Shown here: one piece after another, positions 62,410-64,000 of the stretch
Position numbering within the stretch: the stretch's first letter is position 1
Layout: each line of letters opens with the position of its first letter
Source: Janthinobacterium sp. FW305-129
GTDB lineage: Bacteria; Pseudomonadota; Gammaproteobacteria; Burkholderiales; Burkholderiaceae_D
NCBI RefSeq assembly: GCF_020858115.1
Contig: NZ_JACYMM010000005.1
Location: 62,001-126,000 of the forward strand
Direction of reading: 5' to 3'
Length of the DNA stretch: 64,000 nt
Translations under genes and position numbers: made by a program
Notes under the pieces: model-generated
What the model saw: only the letters and a program-made list of their open reading frames with translations
Told to the model about the DNA's origin: nothing
The model's database searches: none

Positions 62410-64000
62410 GCCGTTGCTCCTATTGCTGCGAGTTCATTTACGCACCATGCTTCTTCAATACGCGCCAATGCCGCCTCATATGTCTGACCCGCCGGACTGT
62501 CGCCGGTGGCGGCGAAGTCCGGACGAAACGGAACTTGCCAAAGCGGACTCAGTGGGTTGATGGCAAGCCGTGTGAAGTTCAGCACCACATCGCTGCCTGC
62601 CGCCTGCATCAGGCATTGTTCCAGTCGATGACACCAGGCATTCCAGTTGGGCTCCTGCAAAGCTGTTTGCTTTGCGGCAATATTTTCAATGAGCTCCATC
62701 ATGCTACGTATGCAATAGCGTGCCGCCGGCGATGGCGTGTGGCCACGCCCATCTTTCTTCTTGCCCCGCTTACGCTCGTCCCCCTGCATATCGTCCTCGT
62801 CATCGGGTGGCAAAGGGAATCGCAGCAACAATCCCCAGGCATCTTCCAACTCAATGGGTAACAAGGGAGTGCCAGCGATCCGTCCGTGCTCATCGATCAC
62901 AGGCACGGCCGCAATCTGCGTTCTGTCCGCGACACGCCAGCGCAGCACCACTTCACGCGGCTGTGCCGATGACCAGATGTAGCGCCCGCAAGTATCAACC
63001 GGACATGGATGCGCAGCACTGTCAAGCAACTCAAATTCTCCCGCCGCTTCGACGTCGGTGCTCAGCCAGCCGCCATCCTCGCCATCCTCGCCTTCCCGCC
63101 AGACCAGGTAGGCCAGCGGTGGAGCAAGAAACAGGGCAGGACGCTCCGGCATGTTGCTACCCGGCGAGAGCGTCGTGGCATCCTCGATGCCATCTTGCTG
63201 CCACTGCACGGGCAATACCTCGCTCACCATCTGTACTGATTGCTGCCCGCGCGCGCGGCGCCATACAAGATGTTGCGGTGCAAAAACAACGCCAGCCTCC
63301 AGATTACCGCCGCCCGCGCGCATTTTCTCGACGATCCCGGGTCCCGTCAGATTGCCTGAGCCCAAGTACAACCATGGACGCAAGCACGCATCGGAGTTCG
63401 AACGATGAGTAGCGGAAAAAATGAACTTCGCATGCAGCTCTCGCGGCGCGCTCCCGAATGCAGGCGGCGCGGCGGCAGCTCGCACCGACCAACCCGCCTG
63501 CTGCAAACCCGGCATGCCGCTGTGCACGGCCTGGCAAGCAAGCGGATTAACAAAAACATCGATCTCTGCCTTGGCTGTCAGCAGATCAGCCTCGTCCAAA
63601 GCAGCCTGTATCTTGTGCAGTACCACCGGAATGCACGTGGCGTCACTCGCCGGTTCATAAAATCCTGATCCCAGTGCCAGGTAATTGCGGGAAAAAGCTC
63701 CGCCTTGCTGCCGGACCATGGTCGGTAACTGGGCAAGCAATCCCTGCTTTCGATTGTCAAAATAGCGAGGCGGCAACGTCGTGCCGCGCACCGTCGCCGT
63801 CACAGTTTGCAACCAGGTCTCCACCATATCCGCTGCCAGGTGAGATTGGCCCTCCTTGCCTGTGCTCGACGTGCCGTACAAGGCTCGGAAATCAAAGTAG
63901 CCACGCAACCAGTGCAGCATCTGCCACGCAGCACTCAGATCCACACGTCGCTGTTCGGACACGGCCGCGTGCAGATCCGTTCCAGCGAGATCGATACGCC
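62406..64000 (-). CDS. PLD-like nuclease domain protein, putative defence protein (possibly partial)
   Basis: At least 518 residues. The phospholipase-D-type motif is ELHAKFIFS followed by WLYLGSGNLTGPG, i.e. H-x-K ... G-S-x-N; the usual Asp four residues after Lys is not obvious. Helicase-linked PLD proteins of this kind often have one such motif and act as nucleases. A charged segment (DEDDMQGDERKRGKKKDGRG) divides the C-terminal third. A GTG start at 63962 gives MSEQRRVDLSAAW, but the frame remains open to the window edge (upstream codons read RIDLAGTDLHAAV), so the true start may lie outside. Co-transcribed with the helicase. Confidence 0.75.
   Translation of the reverse strand, partial: RIDLAGTDLHAAVSEQRRVDLSAAWQMLHWLRGYFDFRALYGTSSTGKEGQSHLAADMVETWLQTVTATVRGTTLPPRYFDNRKQGLLAQLPTMVRQQGGAFSRNYLALGSGFYEPASDATCIPVVLHKIQAALDEADLLTAKAEIDVFVNPLACQAVHSGMPGLQQAGWSVRAAAAPPAFGSAPRELHAKFIFSATHRSNSDACLRPWLYLGSGNLTGPGIVEKMRAGGGNLEAGVVFAPQHLVWRRARGQQSVQMVSEVLPVQWQQDGIEDATTLSPGSNMPERPALFLAPPLAYLVWREGEDGEDGGWLSTDVEAAGEFELLDSAAHPCPVDTCGRYIWSSAQPREVVLRWRVADRTQIAAVPVIDEHGRIAGTPLLPIELEDAWGLLLRFPLPPDDEDDMQGDERKRGKKKDGRGHTPSPAARYCIRSMMELIENIAAKQTALQEPNWNAWCHRLEQCLMQAAGSDVVLNFTRLAINPLSPLWQVPFRPDFAATGDSPAGQTYEAALARIEEAWCVNELAAIGATA

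Overview
The window looks like a chromosomal segment of an Oxalobacteraceae betaproteobacterium, most likely Janthinobacterium or a close relative such as Duganella or Massilia. Reasons: GC-rich coding sequence throughout, rluC/rne head-to-head, a PEP-CTERM protein, and a three-gene locus that matches the Janthinobacterium alpha-hydroxyketone quorum-sensing system (synthase, sensor kinase, response regulator). Species assignment is inference; there is no rRNA, tRNA or CRISPR array that I can see.

Layout. 1-4323 (minus): the flhB-flhA-flhF flagellar export and placement block, flhF running off the left edge. 4463-10475 (minus, apart from one orphan plus-strand gene at 6515): FAA-hydrolase-family enzyme, 16S pseudouridine synthase rsuA, SppA-type peptidase, Rieske ferredoxin, HAD phosphatase, 23S pseudouridine synthase rluC. 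10476-19632 (plus): long rne leader, RNase E, chromate transporter, moaA, a fused mobA-moeA gene and a secreted protein. 19927-24898: PEP-CTERM protein, rmuC with a truncated hemoglobin (minus), and an MFS / GIY-YIG / MarR operon. 24909-28629: quorum-sensing locus with a divergent promoter that carries an FNR/Anr-like site. 28642-32228 (minus): FtsX-type permease and adenine/adenosine deaminase.

32783-37644 holds the prkA-yeaH-spoVR stress cluster. It is followed by a 539-bp structured intergenic region with a perfect FNR box and a terminator, which may encode an anaerobically controlled small RNA. 38184-42115 is a tonB-exbB-exbD-exbD-TPR energy-transduction operon. 42400-49771 is a housekeeping run (ribF, ileS, lspA, coaBC, dut, and an M48-like lipoprotein that has lost a zinc-ligand histidine). 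50130-57365 contains XdhC, an AlkA-like glycosylase, an ECF sigma/anti-sigma operon with a secreted COG4315-type protein, Mug, and a Tat-exported isoquinoline-oxidoreductase-type molybdoenzyme. With moaA and mobA-moeA this gives several steps of molybdenum cofactor synthesis, maturation and use. 57362-59469 is an MFS exporter divergent from a MmyB-type regulator.

59473-64000 (minus) differs from the rest: visibly lower GC, a two-gene cistron of an SF2/SNF2-like helicase and a PLD-like nuclease, and its own terminator. It looks like the edge of an acquired defence-type module whose remaining genes lie beyond the right border. Also notable are two 88-bp copies of an intergenic palindromic repeat (after 42115 and after 49771), each enclosed by inverted arms whose sequence is specific to that locus.
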